Source of the DNA: Sphingomonas sp. HITSZ_GF
GTDB taxonomy: Bacteria; Pseudomonadota; Alphaproteobacteria; Sphingomonadales; Sphingomonadaceae
Direction: 5' to 3'
Assembly: GCF_029543155.1 (NCBI RefSeq)
Contig: NZ_JARQXA010000009.1
Coordinates: forward strand, 62,001-126,000
Length of the DNA stretch: 64,000 bases
Position numbers and translations under genes: made by a program. Shown here one piece after another: positions 17,021 through 25,509 of the stretch (the stretch's first letter is position 1; each line of letters opens with the position of its first letter). The notes under the pieces are model-generated. The model saw only the letters and a program-made list of their open reading frames with translations. It had not been told where the DNA came from and did no database searches.

Positions 17021-19216
17021 ATGACGCGCATGACCAATCGAGCCACATTGCTGATTACCGTTGCCGCGGGCGCGCTGCTGCTGCCTTCGGCCGCTTTCGC
17101 GCAGGACACTGCGCCGTCGGACAACGAGATCGTCGTCACCGCGCAGAAGCGCGAGCAGAACCTGCAGGACGTGCCGGTCTCGATCAGCGTCGTCAGCGGC
17201 GAGGCGATGCAGGAGCAGGGCGCCGCCTCGCTCACCGACTATGCCGGCTATGTCCCGGGCCTCCAGGTGACCACCACCGGCACGCCGGGCCAGACCACGA
17301 TCACCCTGCGCGGCGTCGCGCCGCTCACCGCCAGCCAGACCGTGGGCATCTATCTCGACGATGCGCCGGTGGGATCGAGCGCGATCTACAACCGCGCCGG
17401 CCAGTTCTCGCTCGACCTGCTGCCCTATGACATCGAGCGCATCGAAGTGCTGCGCGGGCCGCAGGGCACGCTGTACGGCGCCAGCTCGATCGGCGGCCTG
17501 CTCAAATATGTCACGGTGGCGCCGAGCACGAGCAAGTTCAGCGTCAAGGGTGGGGTGGAAGGATTCGGAATCAACGGGGCGGGCGAGCTGGGATGGGCCG
17601 CGCAGACGATGTTCAACGCCCCGCTGGTCGAAGGCAAGCTAGGGATGACCGGCAGCTTCGCATGGCGCAAGACTCCGGGCTTCGTGAACAGCGTCAACAA
17701 TGCCGGACTGCGCGACCAGAACAGCTACGAGCAGGTCGGCGGCCGCGTCGCGCTGCTCTGGCAGGCGACCGAGCGCTTCAGCGCGCGGCTGACCGCGATC
17801 TATCAGGACCTCGATTCGGACGGCAACGGCATCTACGCCTCGGACCTCACCGGCAAACGTCTGGGCGACGGCAGCTCGTACAACAACTATGTCGCCGAAG
17901 CCTTCAAGACCGAGCTGCAATATTATGCCGCGACGCTGGACTATGACTTCGGCGGCGTGACCGCGACCTCGGTCACCACGCACAGCACCACCCACGCGAC
18001 CCAGCTCCAGGACGCCACCTATGCGTTCGGCGTGCTCTTCCCGCTGCTCACCGGCGGCGCGATCGCTCCCGGGATCACCCCGTTCGAGATCAAGCTGGGC
18101 CTGCGCAAATGGACGCAGGAGGTCCGCCTCGCCTCGGCGAGCGGCGGCAGCTTCGAGTGGCTGGTCGGCGGCTTCTACACCGACGAGAAGACCTCGAACT
18201 CGCAGCTGGTCCGTTCGTACGACATGGCAGGCAACGTCATTGCGCCGCTCGACCCGCTGGCGACGGTAGGCCTGCCGGCGACGTACAAGGAATATGCCGT
18301 CTTCGGCAACGCGACGTTGCGCTTCGGCAAGCGCTTCGAAGTGACCGGCGGCGTCCGCTGGGCGCGCAACGAGCAGACCTTCCGCCAGATCAGCCAGGGC
18401 GCGATCGTGCCGACCGCCGACGATCCCGGCGAATCCAGCGAGGACGTCGTCACCTGGAGCGTCAGCCCGCAATTCCACCTGAACGACGATGCGATGCTCT
18501 ATGGCCGGGTCGCCACCGGCTATCGCCCCGGCGGCCCCAACGTCATCGTCCCGAACGTGCCGCCGAGCGTGAACTCGGACACGCTCACCAACTATGAAGT
18601 CGGCTTCAAGGCCGATCTGGCCGGCCGCGCCGTCTCGATCGACATTGCCGCCTTCTACATGGACTGGGACGACATCCAGGTGACGCGCGCGTTCGGCGGC
18701 GTCTCGGGCCAGGCCAATGGCGGCAAGGCGCGCAGCCAGGGCGTGGAAGGCACGCTGTCGTTCCGCCCAATTCAGGGGCTGACGATCGGGCTGACCGGAT
18801 CCTATACCGATGCCAAGCTGAGCGAGGACGTGCCCGAGATCAGCGGCGCCGATGGCGACCGGCTGCCGGGCGTGCCCAAGTTCAGCGGCTCCGCCCGGCT
18901 CGACTATCATGCCCCGCTCGGCGGCGATCTGTCGGGGGATTTCGGCATCGGCGTGCGCCACGCCAGCAGCCGGCTGTCGCTGGTCGAGAGCGATCCGCTG
19001 GCGGCACGGGCGGCGCCCTATACGTCGGTCGATCTCAATGCGGCGCTCAACATCGGCGAGCATTGGAAGCTCCGCGGCTATGTGCGCAACCTGCTCGACG
19101 ACGATGGCGAGCTGTCGCGCACGACGATGACGGACGGGCTCAACCAGCCGAGCTTCCTGGCGATCACGCCGCTCCAGCCGCGCACGATCGGCCTCGCCTT
19201 CGATCTTTCGTTCTGA
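17021..19216 (+). CDS. TonB-dependent receptor of the peptide/amino-acid island
   Basis: 731 residues from an ATG behind an unusually strong AGGGGGGAG site. The signal peptide ends SAAFAQ, the TonB box and plug start at EIVVTAQKREQNLQDVPVSI, the plug contains VLRGPQGTLYGASSIGG, and the barrel ends PRTIGLAFDLSF with the terminal Phe. This is the broad receptor class of sphingomonads, used for many oligomers. Its neighbours (epimerase, DUF1611 protein, permease, two hydrolases, dipeptidase) suggest it imports a peptide or an amino-acid oligomer. It shares promoter elements with the serine hydrolase. Confidence 0.85.
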   Translation: MTRMTNRATLLITVAAGALLLPSAAFAQDTAPSDNEIVVTAQKREQNLQDVPVSISVVSGEAMQEQGAASLTDYAGYVPGLQVTTTGTPGQTTITLRGVAPLTASQTVGIYLDDAPVGSSAIYNRAGQFSLDLLPYDIERIEVLRGPQGTLYGASSIGGLLKYVTVAPSTSKFSVKGGVEGFGINGAGELGWAAQTMFNAPLVEGKLGMTGSFAWRKTPGFVNSVNNAGLRDQNSYEQVGGRVALLWQATERFSARLTAIYQDLDSDGNGIYASDLTGKRLGDGSSYNNYVAEAFKTELQYYAATLDYDFGGVTATSVTTHSTTHATQLQDATYAFGVLFPLLTGGAIAPGITPFEIKLGLRKWTQEVRLASASGGSFEWLVGGFYTDEKTSNSQLVRSYDMAGNVIAPLDPLATVGLPATYKEYAVFGNATLRFGKRFEVTGGVRWARNEQTFRQISQGAIVPTADDPGESSEDVVTWSVSPQFHLNDDAMLYGRVATGYRPGGPNVIVPNVPPSVNSDTLTNYEVGFKADLAGRAVSIDIAAFYMDWDDIQVTRAFGGVSGQANGGKARSQGVEGTLSFRPIQGLTIGLTGSYTDAKLSEDVPEISGADGDRLPGVPKFSGSARLDYHAPLGGDLSGDFGIGVRHASSRLSLVESDPLAARAAPYTSVDLNAALNIGEHWKLRGYVRNLLDDDGELSRTTMTDGLNQPSFLAITPLQPRTIGLAFDLSF

Positions 19217-19236
19217 TCTTCCAGGAAGGCGCATCC

Positions 19237-20277
19237 ATGAACGCCCCCTTCGGCCTGAAGGCCGACACGCTTACCCTGCCCCAGCCCTATCTGCTGTTCC
19301 TGGGCGACACCACCGAGCGCGGCTTCGCCAAGACCGCGCTCGGGCTGCGGGACTGGGCGCCGGACAAATGCGTCGGCGAGCTGGCGCTGGCCGGCGCGAC
19401 CGTCTCCACCGGGCTGCCCGGCCTCACCCCGGCCGAGGCGGTGGCGAAGGGCGCGCGCGGGCTCGTCATCGGTGTCGCCAATCCCGGCGGGGTGATCCCG
19501 GCGTCGTGGCGCAGGTCGCTGGTCGAAGCGCTCGAGGCGGGGCTCGACATCGTATCGGGCATGCATGTCCGGCTGGCCGACATTCCCGAACTGGCCGAAA
19601 CGGCCAGCCTGCTCGGCCGCCGGCTGATCGACATCCGCGTGCCCCCGGCCGAGATTCCGGTCGCCACCGGACGCAAGCGCAGCGGCAAGCGGCTGCTCAC
19701 CGTCGGCACCGATTGCGCGCTCGGCAAGAAATACACCGCGCTCGCCCTCGCCCGCGCGTTCGCGGCGCGCGGAGTGGATGCCGATTTCCGCGCCACCGGC
19801 CAGACCGGGATCATGATCGCCGGCGGCGGCATGCCGATGGACGCCGTGATCTCCGATTTCGAGGCGGGCGCGGCCGAAGTGCTTTCGCCCGATGCGGAGC
19901 CCGGGCACTGGGACGTGATCGAAGGCCAGGGCTCGCTTGCGCACCCCGCCTATGCCGCCGTGTCGCTCGGCCTGCTCCACGGCAGCCAGCCGGACGTGTT
20001 CGTGGTCTGCCACGAGCCCGGCCGAACCGTGATGCTCGGTACCGCGGGCTATCAGGTCGCGACGATCGAGGAGATCATCGCGCTCACCACCGCGCTGGGC
20101 CGCCGGACCAATCCGGACATCCGCTGCGGCGGGGTGAGCTTCAACAGCTCGGCGCTGGCCGAGGCCGAGGCCACCGCGCTGATGGAAGCCGAGAGCCAGC
20201 GCCTGGGCCTGCCCGTCGCCGATCCGGTGCGCGGCGGGCCGGCCTTCGATGCGCTGGTCGAAAGCTGCCTCGCATGA
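19237..20277 (+). CDS. dgcN: DUF1611/COG3367 protein (DgcN-like D-glutamate N-acetyltransferase)
   Basis: 346 residues from an ATG with AGGAAGG 7 bases ahead. The N-terminal domain is Rossmann-like; the C-terminal domain has a P-loop-like VGTDCALGKKYTAL and the GQTGIMIAGGG and IEGQGSLAHPAYA blocks that define DUF1611. A member of this family, DgcN, was reported to acetylate D-glutamate, after which the epimerase-family DgcA inverts the product. Finding the two families in one cluster supports that pathway here. The deacetylase that would finish the route is not visible in the window. It starts 20 bases after the receptor stop and overlaps the next gene by ATGA. Confidence 0.65.
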   Translation: MNAPFGLKADTLTLPQPYLLFLGDTTERGFAKTALGLRDWAPDKCVGELALAGATVSTGLPGLTPAEAVAKGARGLVIGVANPGGVIPASWRRSLVEALEAGLDIVSGMHVRLADIPELAETASLLGRRLIDIRVPPAEIPVATGRKRSGKRLLTVGTDCALGKKYTALALARAFAARGVDADFRATGQTGIMIAGGGMPMDAVISDFEAGAAEVLSPDAEPGHWDVIEGQGSLAHPAYAAVSLGLLHGSQPDVFVVCHEPGRTVMLGTAGYQVATIEEIIALTTALGRRTNPDIRCGGVSFNSSALAEAEATALMEAESQRLGLPVADPVRGGPAFDALVESCLA

Positions 20278-21401
20278 GCACGCCGGCGGCAGGGTCGAGC
20301 TGGTTCCAGCGCTTCCTGCTGCCGGGCTTCGCGATGAAGGCCGTGATCATCGGCGGCGGCTATGCGACCGGGCGCGAGCTGGCCGAGTATTTCCTGCCCG
20401 CCGGCCCTTGGGGCGGGCTCGCCGGCATGGTGCTGGCGATGCTGCTGTGGAGCGTCATCGCCGCCGCGACCTTCGCCTATGCCCGGATGGTCGGCGCCCT
20501 CGACTATCGCGCCTTCTTCGCCGATCTGCTCGGCCCGGCCTGGATCGCGTTCGAAGCGGCGTACATCCTCTTCGTCGTGCTGATCCTCGCGGTATTCGGC
20601 GCGAGCGCAGGGGCGATCGGTGCGGCGATGTTCGGCTGGCCGGTGTTCGCGGGCACGCTGGCGCTGGCCATTGCCATCCTGGCCACCGTCACGCTCGGCA
20701 ATGCGGCGGTGGAAGGCGTATTCAAATATGTCTCGTTCCTGCTCTACGCCGTCTATGCGATCTTCCTCGCGCTGAGCCTGTGGCGGTTCGGCGACCGCAT
20801 CGCGACCGGCTTCGCCACGCCCGCGCCCTGGAACGGCTGGGCGAGTGGCGGGCTCACCTATGCGAGCTACAACATCATCGGCGCGGTAGTGATCCTGCCG
20901 GTGCTGCGCCATCTGACCAGCACCCGCGACGCCGTGGTCGCCGGCCTGGTCGCCGGGCCGCTGGCGATGCTGCCGGCGATCCTGTTCTTCACCTGCATGA
21001 TCGCCTTCTATCCCGGCATCGGCGCCGAGACGCTGCCTTCGGACTTCCTGCTGCGCCAGCTGAACGTGCCGGTCTTCCACTGGGCCTTCCAGATGATGAT
21101 CTTCGCCGCGCTGCTCGAAAGCGGTGCCGGCGCGGTCCATGCGATCAACGAGCGGGTGGCGGGGGTGGTGCGCCGGCGGCGCGGCGTGGAGCTGGGCCCG
21201 CGCGCCCGCGCCGCGATCGCCGGCGCGCTGCTGCTCGTCTGCATGTTCGTAGCCGATCGCGTAGGGCTGATCGCGCTGATTGCCAGCGGCTACCGGCTGC
21301 TCGCCTGGCTGTTCCTCGCCGTGTTCGTACTACCGCTGATGACGATCGGGCTGGTGCGACTGCTCCGCCGCCCCGCCTCTCCCCAGGAGATTGCCGCATG
21401 A
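20274..21401 (+). CDS. YkvI-family (COG3949) inner-membrane permease-like protein
   Basis: 375 residues, almost entirely hydrophobic, with about ten predicted helices. It has the opening FLLPGFAMKAVIIGGGYATGRE that marks the YkvI/COG3949 group, distant relatives of amino-acid permeases of the APC fold. No substrate is known for the group. ATGA overlaps with both the DUF1611 gene before it and the serine hydrolase after it place it firmly in the operon, where an amino-acid or dipeptide transport role is the natural guess. Confidence 0.7.
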   Translation: MSTPAAGSSWFQRFLLPGFAMKAVIIGGGYATGRELAEYFLPAGPWGGLAGMVLAMLLWSVIAAATFAYARMVGALDYRAFFADLLGPAWIAFEAAYILFVVLILAVFGASAGAIGAAMFGWPVFAGTLALAIAILATVTLGNAAVEGVFKYVSFLLYAVYAIFLALSLWRFGDRIATGFATPAPWNGWASGGLTYASYNIIGAVVILPVLRHLTSTRDAVVAGLVAGPLAMLPAILFFTCMIAFYPGIGAETLPSDFLLRQLNVPVFHWAFQMMIFAALLESGAGAVHAINERVAGVVRRRRGVELGPRARAAIAGALLLVCMFVADRVGLIALIASGYRLLAWLFLAVFVLPLMTIGLVRLLRRPASPQEIAA

Positions 21402-22972
21402 AGCTGCGCATCCTTCTCGCCCTGCCCCTGCTCGCGCTCGCCACGCCGGCGCTGGCCGATCCCCCAGGCGGGCTCGACGCCAAGATCGAAGCGCTGCGCA
21501 AGGCCAGCGGCGCGCCGGGCATTGCCGTCGCAGTCGTCGAGCATGGCAAGACCACGCTCGCCAGGGGCTGGGGCTATCGCAAGCTCGGCGATCCGGCGAA
21601 GGTCGATGCCGACACGATCTTCCAGACCGGATCCACCGGCAAGGCGTTCACCGCCACCGCGCTCGCCATCCTGGTCGATCAAGGGAAGCTCGGCTGGGAC
21701 GACAGGGTGATCGACCACATGCCCTGGTTCCGCATGTACGATCCCTGGGTCACGCGCGAGATCACGGTGCGCGATCTGCTCGTCCATCATTCGGGGCTCG
21801 GGCTCGGTGCCGGCGACCTGCTCTTCGTCCCGCGCGGCAGCCTGTCGCGCAAGGAAACGGTCAAGCGGCTCGCCTATCTCAAGCCCGCTACCAGCTTCCG
21901 CTCCAACTATGCGTACGACAACATCCTCTACATGGTCGCCGGCCAGCTGATCGAGGAAGTCTCCGGCAAGAGCTGGGAAGACTTCATGACCAGCGAGGTG
22001 CTGAAACGCGGCGGCATGACCACCGCGACCGCCACCTATGAGGCGCGCTGGGCGACCGCCGACCGCGCCTTTCCGCATGCGCGGATCGGCGGCGTGGTGC
22101 GCGGCGACGGGCCGAACTCCGTGCTCGACGAGCGCGAGGAGCTGGGCCGCGCCGCGATGCCAGCGGGCGGGCTCGCGCTCAGTGCCAACGACCTTGCGCA
22201 GTGGCTCAAGATCCAGCTTGGGCACGGCGCGCTGCCCGGCGGCGGGCGGCTGTTCAGCGAGACCCAGGCGATGGAGATGTGGAAGGGCGTGACCGTCCAG
22301 CCGCTCACTCCCTATCCGGGCAGCCTCGCGCCGCTGACGCCGAAGTTCAGCACCTATGCGCTCGGCTGGGAGGTCGAGGATTACAAGGGCGCGCGGATCA
22401 TTTCGCATGGCGGCGGGGTGTTCGGATCGATCACCCATGTCATCCTGCTGCCCGACCAGGATGTCGGCATTGCGGTGGTAGTGAACTCGGAGGATGTCGC
22501 GTTGCTGCGTGGGGTCGCGCATCTTCTGGTCGACCATTATCTCGGCATTCCGGACCAGGACTGGTTCAAGCGTTTCAGCGAGTTCATGGATACGCGCATC
22601 GCCGGCGGCAAGGCGGCGCTGGCGAGCGGGAAGGCGACGCCGGCCAAGGTCGGGCCTTCTCTGGCGCCGGAACGCTATGCCGGCACCTATCGCGACCCGT
22701 GGTACGGGGATGTCGCGGTGACACACGGCACGGACGGGCTGCGCATCGATTTCAAGACGACGCCGCGCATGGCGGGCAAGCTGGTCCATTGGCAGTACGA
22801 CACCTTCGTCACCCGCTTCGACGACAAGGCGATCGAGCCGGCCTATGTGACCTTCGCGCTCGATGCGGAGGGCAAGGTGGCGCGGGTGACGATGAAGCCC
22901 GAGAGCCCGATCGCCGATTTCAGCTACGACTATCGCGATCTCGATCTGCGGCCGGTGGAAGACAAGAAATGA
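21398..22972 (+). CDS. Secreted serine hydrolase (beta-lactamase-like) with C-terminal lipocalin-like domain
   Basis: 524 residues with a signal peptide (ILLALPLLALATPALA). Catalytic motifs are GSTGK (about residue 76), YDN and SHGGGVFG. The last 100 residues (from PERYAGTYRDPWYGDV) form the DUF3471-type beta barrel often fused to this family, which shapes the substrate site. It is the second such hydrolase in the island and sits between the permease and the dipeptidase with ATGA overlaps on both sides. D-amino-acid amidase, D-aminopeptidase or esterase activity are all possible. Confidence 0.85.
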   Translation: MKLRILLALPLLALATPALADPPGGLDAKIEALRKASGAPGIAVAVVEHGKTTLARGWGYRKLGDPAKVDADTIFQTGSTGKAFTATALAILVDQGKLGWDDRVIDHMPWFRMYDPWVTREITVRDLLVHHSGLGLGAGDLLFVPRGSLSRKETVKRLAYLKPATSFRSNYAYDNILYMVAGQLIEEVSGKSWEDFMTSEVLKRGGMTTATATYEARWATADRAFPHARIGGVVRGDGPNSVLDEREELGRAAMPAGGLALSANDLAQWLKIQLGHGALPGGGRLFSETQAMEMWKGVTVQPLTPYPGSLAPLTPKFSTYALGWEVEDYKGARIISHGGGVFGSITHVILLPDQDVGIAVVVNSEDVALLRGVAHLLVDHYLGIPDQDWFKRFSEFMDTRIAGGKAALASGKATPAKVGPSLAPERYAGTYRDPWYGDVAVTHGTDGLRIDFKTTPRMAGKLVHWQYDTFVTRFDDKAIEPAYVTFALDAEGKVARVTMKPESPIADFSYDYRDLDLRPVEDKK

Positions 22973-24174
22973 TCAAGCGTACCGCGTTGCTCGCCCTGCT
23001 CCTGTCCAGCTGCGCGGCGGCGCCCGAGGCTGAGGCGCCCGCGCAAAAGGCGCACAAGGACTTCCTCGTCCTCGACACGCATATCGACACGCCATTGCAT
23101 TTCGGCAGGCCCGGCTGGAGCTTCGACGGGCATCATGATCCGGCGACCGACCTCGTCCAGGTCGACATGGAGCGAATGATAGCGGGCGCGCTCGATGGCG
23201 GCTTCTTCGCGATCTACACCGAACAGGGCCCGCTGACCGCCAAGGGCTATGCCGATGCGCTGGCCTATGCGCGCGGGCGATCGGACCTGATCGATGCCAC
23301 GCTCGCCAAATTCCCCGACCGGATCGGCCGCGCGCTGACCCCGGAGGATGCGCTGCGGCTCAACCGAGAGGGCAAGCTGGTCGCGTTCAAGAGCATGGAG
23401 AACAGCTACGAGTTGGGCGAGGACGTCTCGCTGCTCAAGGAATTCCACGATCGCGGCGTGCGGCTGGCCGGGCCGGTGCACGGCGCCAGCAACCAGTTCG
23501 CCGACAGCTCGGGCGACAAGCCGAAATGGAACGGCCTTTCCCCCCTGGGGCGCAAATGGGTGGCGGAGATGAACCGGCTGGGCATGGTGATCGACGCCAG
23601 CCATTCTTCGGACGCGACCTTCGACCAGATGCTCGAGCTGTCGAAGACGCCGTTGCTGCTGTCGCATTCGAGCGGCCGCTGGGCCTTCGACCATCCGCGC
23701 AACCTTGATGACGCGCGCATCCGCAAGCTTGCGGCCAAGGGCGGCGCGATCTGCATGAGCACGATCTTCCTGGCGACGATGAACCTCACGCCCGAACGCG
23801 CCGCGCTGTTCGGCAAGTACGAGCATATTTCGGAGCTTTCGCCCGCCGACCAGGCCGACCTCGCCCGCAAATGGCGCGAACTCGACAAGACCCAGCCGAT
23901 GTGGGGCAAGGCCGATTTCGAGCGCTACATGGAGATGGTGCTCCATGTGATCAAAGTCGCCGGGGTCGACCATGTCTGCTTCGGGGCGGACTGGGACGGC
24001 GGCGGTGGGCTGCCGGGGATCGAAGACATCTCGGCGCTGCCCAAGGTCACCGAGCGGCTGCGCAAGGCCGGCTATGGCGACGCCGACCTGGAGAAGATGT
24101 GGAGCGGCAACATCCTGCGCATCGTGGGTGAGGCGCAGCGCCATGCCGCCGCCGCGCAGGCCGGGACTCCCTGA
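22969..24174 (+). CDS. Membrane dipeptidase (renal dipeptidase family M19), lipoprotein
   Basis: 401 residues with a lipobox LLLSSC, so it is probably anchored in a membrane facing the periplasm. Zinc-binding motifs are present: DTHIDTP, the bridging Glu in SMENSYE, DASHSS, LLSHSS, and the late Asp in GADWDGG. M19 enzymes split dipeptides and unusually accept a D-residue at the C-terminal position. That fits the D-amino-acid theme of this cluster. Its end faces gabT across a short hairpin. Confidence 0.9.
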   Translation: MIKRTALLALLLSSCAAAPEAEAPAQKAHKDFLVLDTHIDTPLHFGRPGWSFDGHHDPATDLVQVDMERMIAGALDGGFFAIYTEQGPLTAKGYADALAYARGRSDLIDATLAKFPDRIGRALTPEDALRLNREGKLVAFKSMENSYELGEDVSLLKEFHDRGVRLAGPVHGASNQFADSSGDKPKWNGLSPLGRKWVAEMNRLGMVIDASHSSDATFDQMLELSKTPLLLSHSSGRWAFDHPRNLDDARIRKLAAKGGAICMSTIFLATMNLTPERAALFGKYEHISELSPADQADLARKWRELDKTQPMWGKADFERYMEMVLHVIKVAGVDHVCFGADWDGGGGLPGIEDISALPKVTERLRKAGYGDADLEKMWSGNILRIVGEAQRHAAAAQAGTP

Positions 24175-24188
24175 GCCGGGAGCCCGGC
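24160..24188. terminator. Hairpin between convergent dipeptidase and gabT
   Basis: GCCGGG-A-CTCCC and GGGAGCCCGGC pair over 11 bases with one bulged A. The hairpin spans the dipeptidase stop and sits just before the gabT stop, where a bidirectional terminator is expected. There is no U-tract on either strand. Confidence 0.4.
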
Positions 24189-24195
24189 CTTCCGC

Positions 24196-25509
24196 CTAGC
24201 GTTCCGCGAGCGCCTGTTCCAGCCGATCGAGCCCCTCGAGCAGCACCTCGTCGGAGATGGTCAGCGGCATCAGCAGGCGCAGCGTCTCGCCATGGATGCC
24301 GCAAGAGATGACGACCAAGCCCAGCTCGAAGGCACGGGCAACCAGCTTTCGCGCGGCGTCCGGATCGGGCTCGTCCGAACCGCGCGCCTTGACCAGGTCG
24401 AACGCCATCATCGCGCCCAGTCCGCGCACATGGGCGATCGGCATCAGGTCCTCGCGGCCGGCCCAGGCTTCGAACCGTGCGCGCAGCGTTGCGCCGATCG
24501 CGTTGGCGCGATCGATCAGCTCCTCTTCCTCGATGACGTCGAGCACCGCGAGCGCCGCCGCGCAGCTGATCGGCGCGCCGCCAAAGGTCGAGCCCAGCCC
24601 GCCGCCATGGACGCTGTCCATCAGTTCGGCGCGGCCGGTGACCGCCGCGATCGGGAAGCCGCCGCCCAGCGCCTTGGCCATGGTGACGATGTCGGGTGCG
24701 ATGCCGCTATGCTCGACGGCGAAGAGCTTGCCGGTTCGCGCGAAGCCGGTCTGGACCTCGTCGCAGATCAGCAGGATGCCGTGCTCCGAGCAGATCGCGC
24801 GCAAGGTCTGGAGCAGTTCGGGCGGGGTGACGTGGAAGCCGCCCTCCCCCTGCACCGGCTCGACGATGATCGCCGCGATCGAGCTGGGATCGGCATCGGT
24901 GCGGAACAGCGCGTCGAGCGCGTTCAGGCTGTCCTGCACCGACACGCCATAATGCGCGATCGGGAACGGCACGCGCCAGACTTCGCCCGGCAGCGTGCCG
25001 AAGCCGCGCTTGTAGGGCATTGCCTTGCCGGTGAGCGCAGTCGTCATCAGCGTGCGACCGTGAAACGCGCCGGCAAACGCCACCACGCCGGTACGCCCGG
25101 TGGCGAAGCGCGCGATCTTGACCGCGTTCTCCACCGCCTCGGCGCCGCTGTTGAAGAAGATCGTCTTGGCCGGGCCGGCAACCGGCGCGAGCGCGTTCAG
25201 CCGTTCGGCGAGCGCGACATAGGGCGCGTAGGGCAGCACCTGGAACGAGGTGTGGGTGAAGCGCTCGAGCTGGTCCTGCACCGCGCCGATCACCTTGGGG
25301 TGGCAGTGCCCGGTGCTGCACACCGCGATGCCGGCGACGAAATCGATGAAGCGATTGCCCTCGACGTCCCACACCTCGGCATTGCGGGCGCGGGCGGCAT
25401 AGGCGGGCGTGGCGCTGACGATGCCGCTCGGCACCGAGGCGGCGCGGCGGGCACCCAGCCCGGCATTGTCCTGCGCAGCCGCGCGCGGATCCAGAGTTGC
25501 CACCGTCAT
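24196..25509 (-). CDS. gabT: 4-aminobutyrate aminotransferase (class III, PLP)
   Basis: 437 residues. The class III aminotransferase fold shows FFNSGAEAVENAVKIAR, FHGRT, EPVQGEGGF, ICDEVQTGFARTG and the PLP lysine in MAKALGGGFPIAA. It should move the amino group of GABA (or a similar omega-amino acid) to 2-oxoglutarate, giving succinate semialdehyde and glutamate. The start overlaps the gabD stop (TGATG), so the semialdehyde dehydrogenase is co-made. It is the last gene of a four-gene leftward operon. Confidence 0.85.
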   Translation of the reverse strand: MTVATLDPRAAAQDNAGLGARRAASVPSGIVSATPAYAARARNAEVWDVEGNRFIDFVAGIAVCSTGHCHPKVIGAVQDQLERFTHTSFQVLPYAPYVALAERLNALAPVAGPAKTIFFNSGAEAVENAVKIARFATGRTGVVAFAGAFHGRTLMTTALTGKAMPYKRGFGTLPGEVWRVPFPIAHYGVSVQDSLNALDALFRTDADPSSIAAIIVEPVQGEGGFHVTPPELLQTLRAICSEHGILLICDEVQTGFARTGKLFAVEHSGIAPDIVTMAKALGGGFPIAAVTGRAELMDSVHGGGLGSTFGGAPISCAAALAVLDVIEEEELIDRANAIGATLRARFEAWAGREDLMPIAHVRGLGAMMAFDLVKARGSDEPDPDAARKLVARAFELGLVVISCGIHGETLRLLMPLTISDEVLLEGLDRLEQALAER

